Shown: positions 63,690-64,000 of the stretch, piece by piece
Layout of the letters: every line of letters starts with the position of its first letter
Position numbering within the stretch: the first letter of the stretch is position 1
Assembly (NCBI GenBank): GCA_904066235.2
Contig: CAJFCV020000003.1
Span: forward strand, 2,046,001-2,110,000
Length of the DNA: 64,000 nucleotides
DNA from: Bursaphelenchus xylophilus
Lineage: Eukaryota > Nematoda > Chromadorea > Rhabditida > Aphelenchoididae
Direction of reading: 5' to 3'
Notes under the pieces: model-generated
What the model was told of the DNA's origin: nothing
Database searches by the model: none
Seen by the model: the letters and a program-made list of their open reading frames with translations, nothing else
Position numbers and translations under genes: made by a program

Positions 63690-64000
63690 CAAATTCCTCC
63701 CCACTCCCTGTTCTAATCCAAAGCCTAAGGCATTGGCTTTCGGGGGCGGTGATCGGCGATCGACCCTTGGCTGTCGCGCAAGAGTGAAAATCGGCTTTTT
63801 TCCTCCGCCTCCATTTACCCACCGAACTCGCGCGCCCCTCGTCGTCGCGCGCTGAGGTATCACGGCCGGGAACTCAAGTATTATTGGGTCGCGCGGCGAG
63901 GGATGGTACAACAGAGTATTCTCCGCTCGCGCACCACCCCGGACACAATGGGGGGAGAATGGAAAGGTCATTTCGTTGCGGGACCGCCGCCAAAAAAAGG
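63690..64000. other. GC-rich right edge, no gene recognised
   Basis: GC-rich, with short frames on both strands lacking a domain. Could be the start of a gene or promoter beyond the window. Confidence 0.3.

Overview
The window is eukaryotic nuclear DNA, most likely from a nematode outside the well-studied Caenorhabditis species. Genes are split by AT-rich introns whose acceptors almost all read TTTTCAG or TTTCAG with little polypyrimidine tract. The coding exons are GC-richer and encode animal proteins, several closest in my reading to worm families. The species cannot be named from sequence alone. Five protein-coding genes are supported, and every splice junction given was checked by reading frame.

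Layout. (1) 332-2598, minus: acetyl-CoA synthetase, cut off at its C-terminal side by the window edge. (2) 9112-11022, plus: mitochondrial citrate carrier of the SLC25A1 type, four exons, complete. (3) 21205-25365, plus: an SLC17-type major facilitator transporter, six exons, with a long acidic N-terminal tail. (4) 38801-44069, plus: a DYRK1A/minibrain kinase (mbk-1), eight coding exons, possibly with an alternative last exon. (5) 49724-61213, minus: the NCL-1/Brat TRIM-NHL protein, eight coding exons, intact RING. mbk-1 and ncl-1 are convergent. No operon is evident. Two of the genes bear on acetyl-CoA: the citrate carrier exports citrate, and the synthetase makes acetyl-CoA from acetate. They are not adjacent enough to imply co-regulation.

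Most of the rest is repeats. These include a Tc1/mariner-type hairpin MITE (TIR TACAGTGACGGACCTGATCC) in four full and two partial copies; a mariner with a decayed transposase inside an ncl-1 intron; and a foldback element with the same TIR core against a splice acceptor of mbk-1. There are also a ~450-bp inverted-repeat family (11-28 kb), several palindromes of 0.2-1.1 kb, and tandem arrays with 164-185 bp periods.

The most unusual feature is a set of short boxes that recur throughout the non-coding DNA. Most are odd-length palindromes with a free central base (TGCAC-N-GTGCA, GTCAT-N-ATGAC, ATTAC-N-GTAAT). Others are half-sites that also occur as full palindromes (TTATATTATCCATG, TTATATTACACTAG, GACATTTTATACGATGAAA). 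TGCACNGTGCA fills 29.24-32.04 kb with roughly 60-70 copies, in part spaced 31-34 bp. GTCATNATGAC recurs at 170-171 bp in at least two places. Their function is unknown; satellite boxes, minimal foldback transposons and protein-binding sites are all possible. Coordinates were read by eye and repeat borders may be off by several bases.
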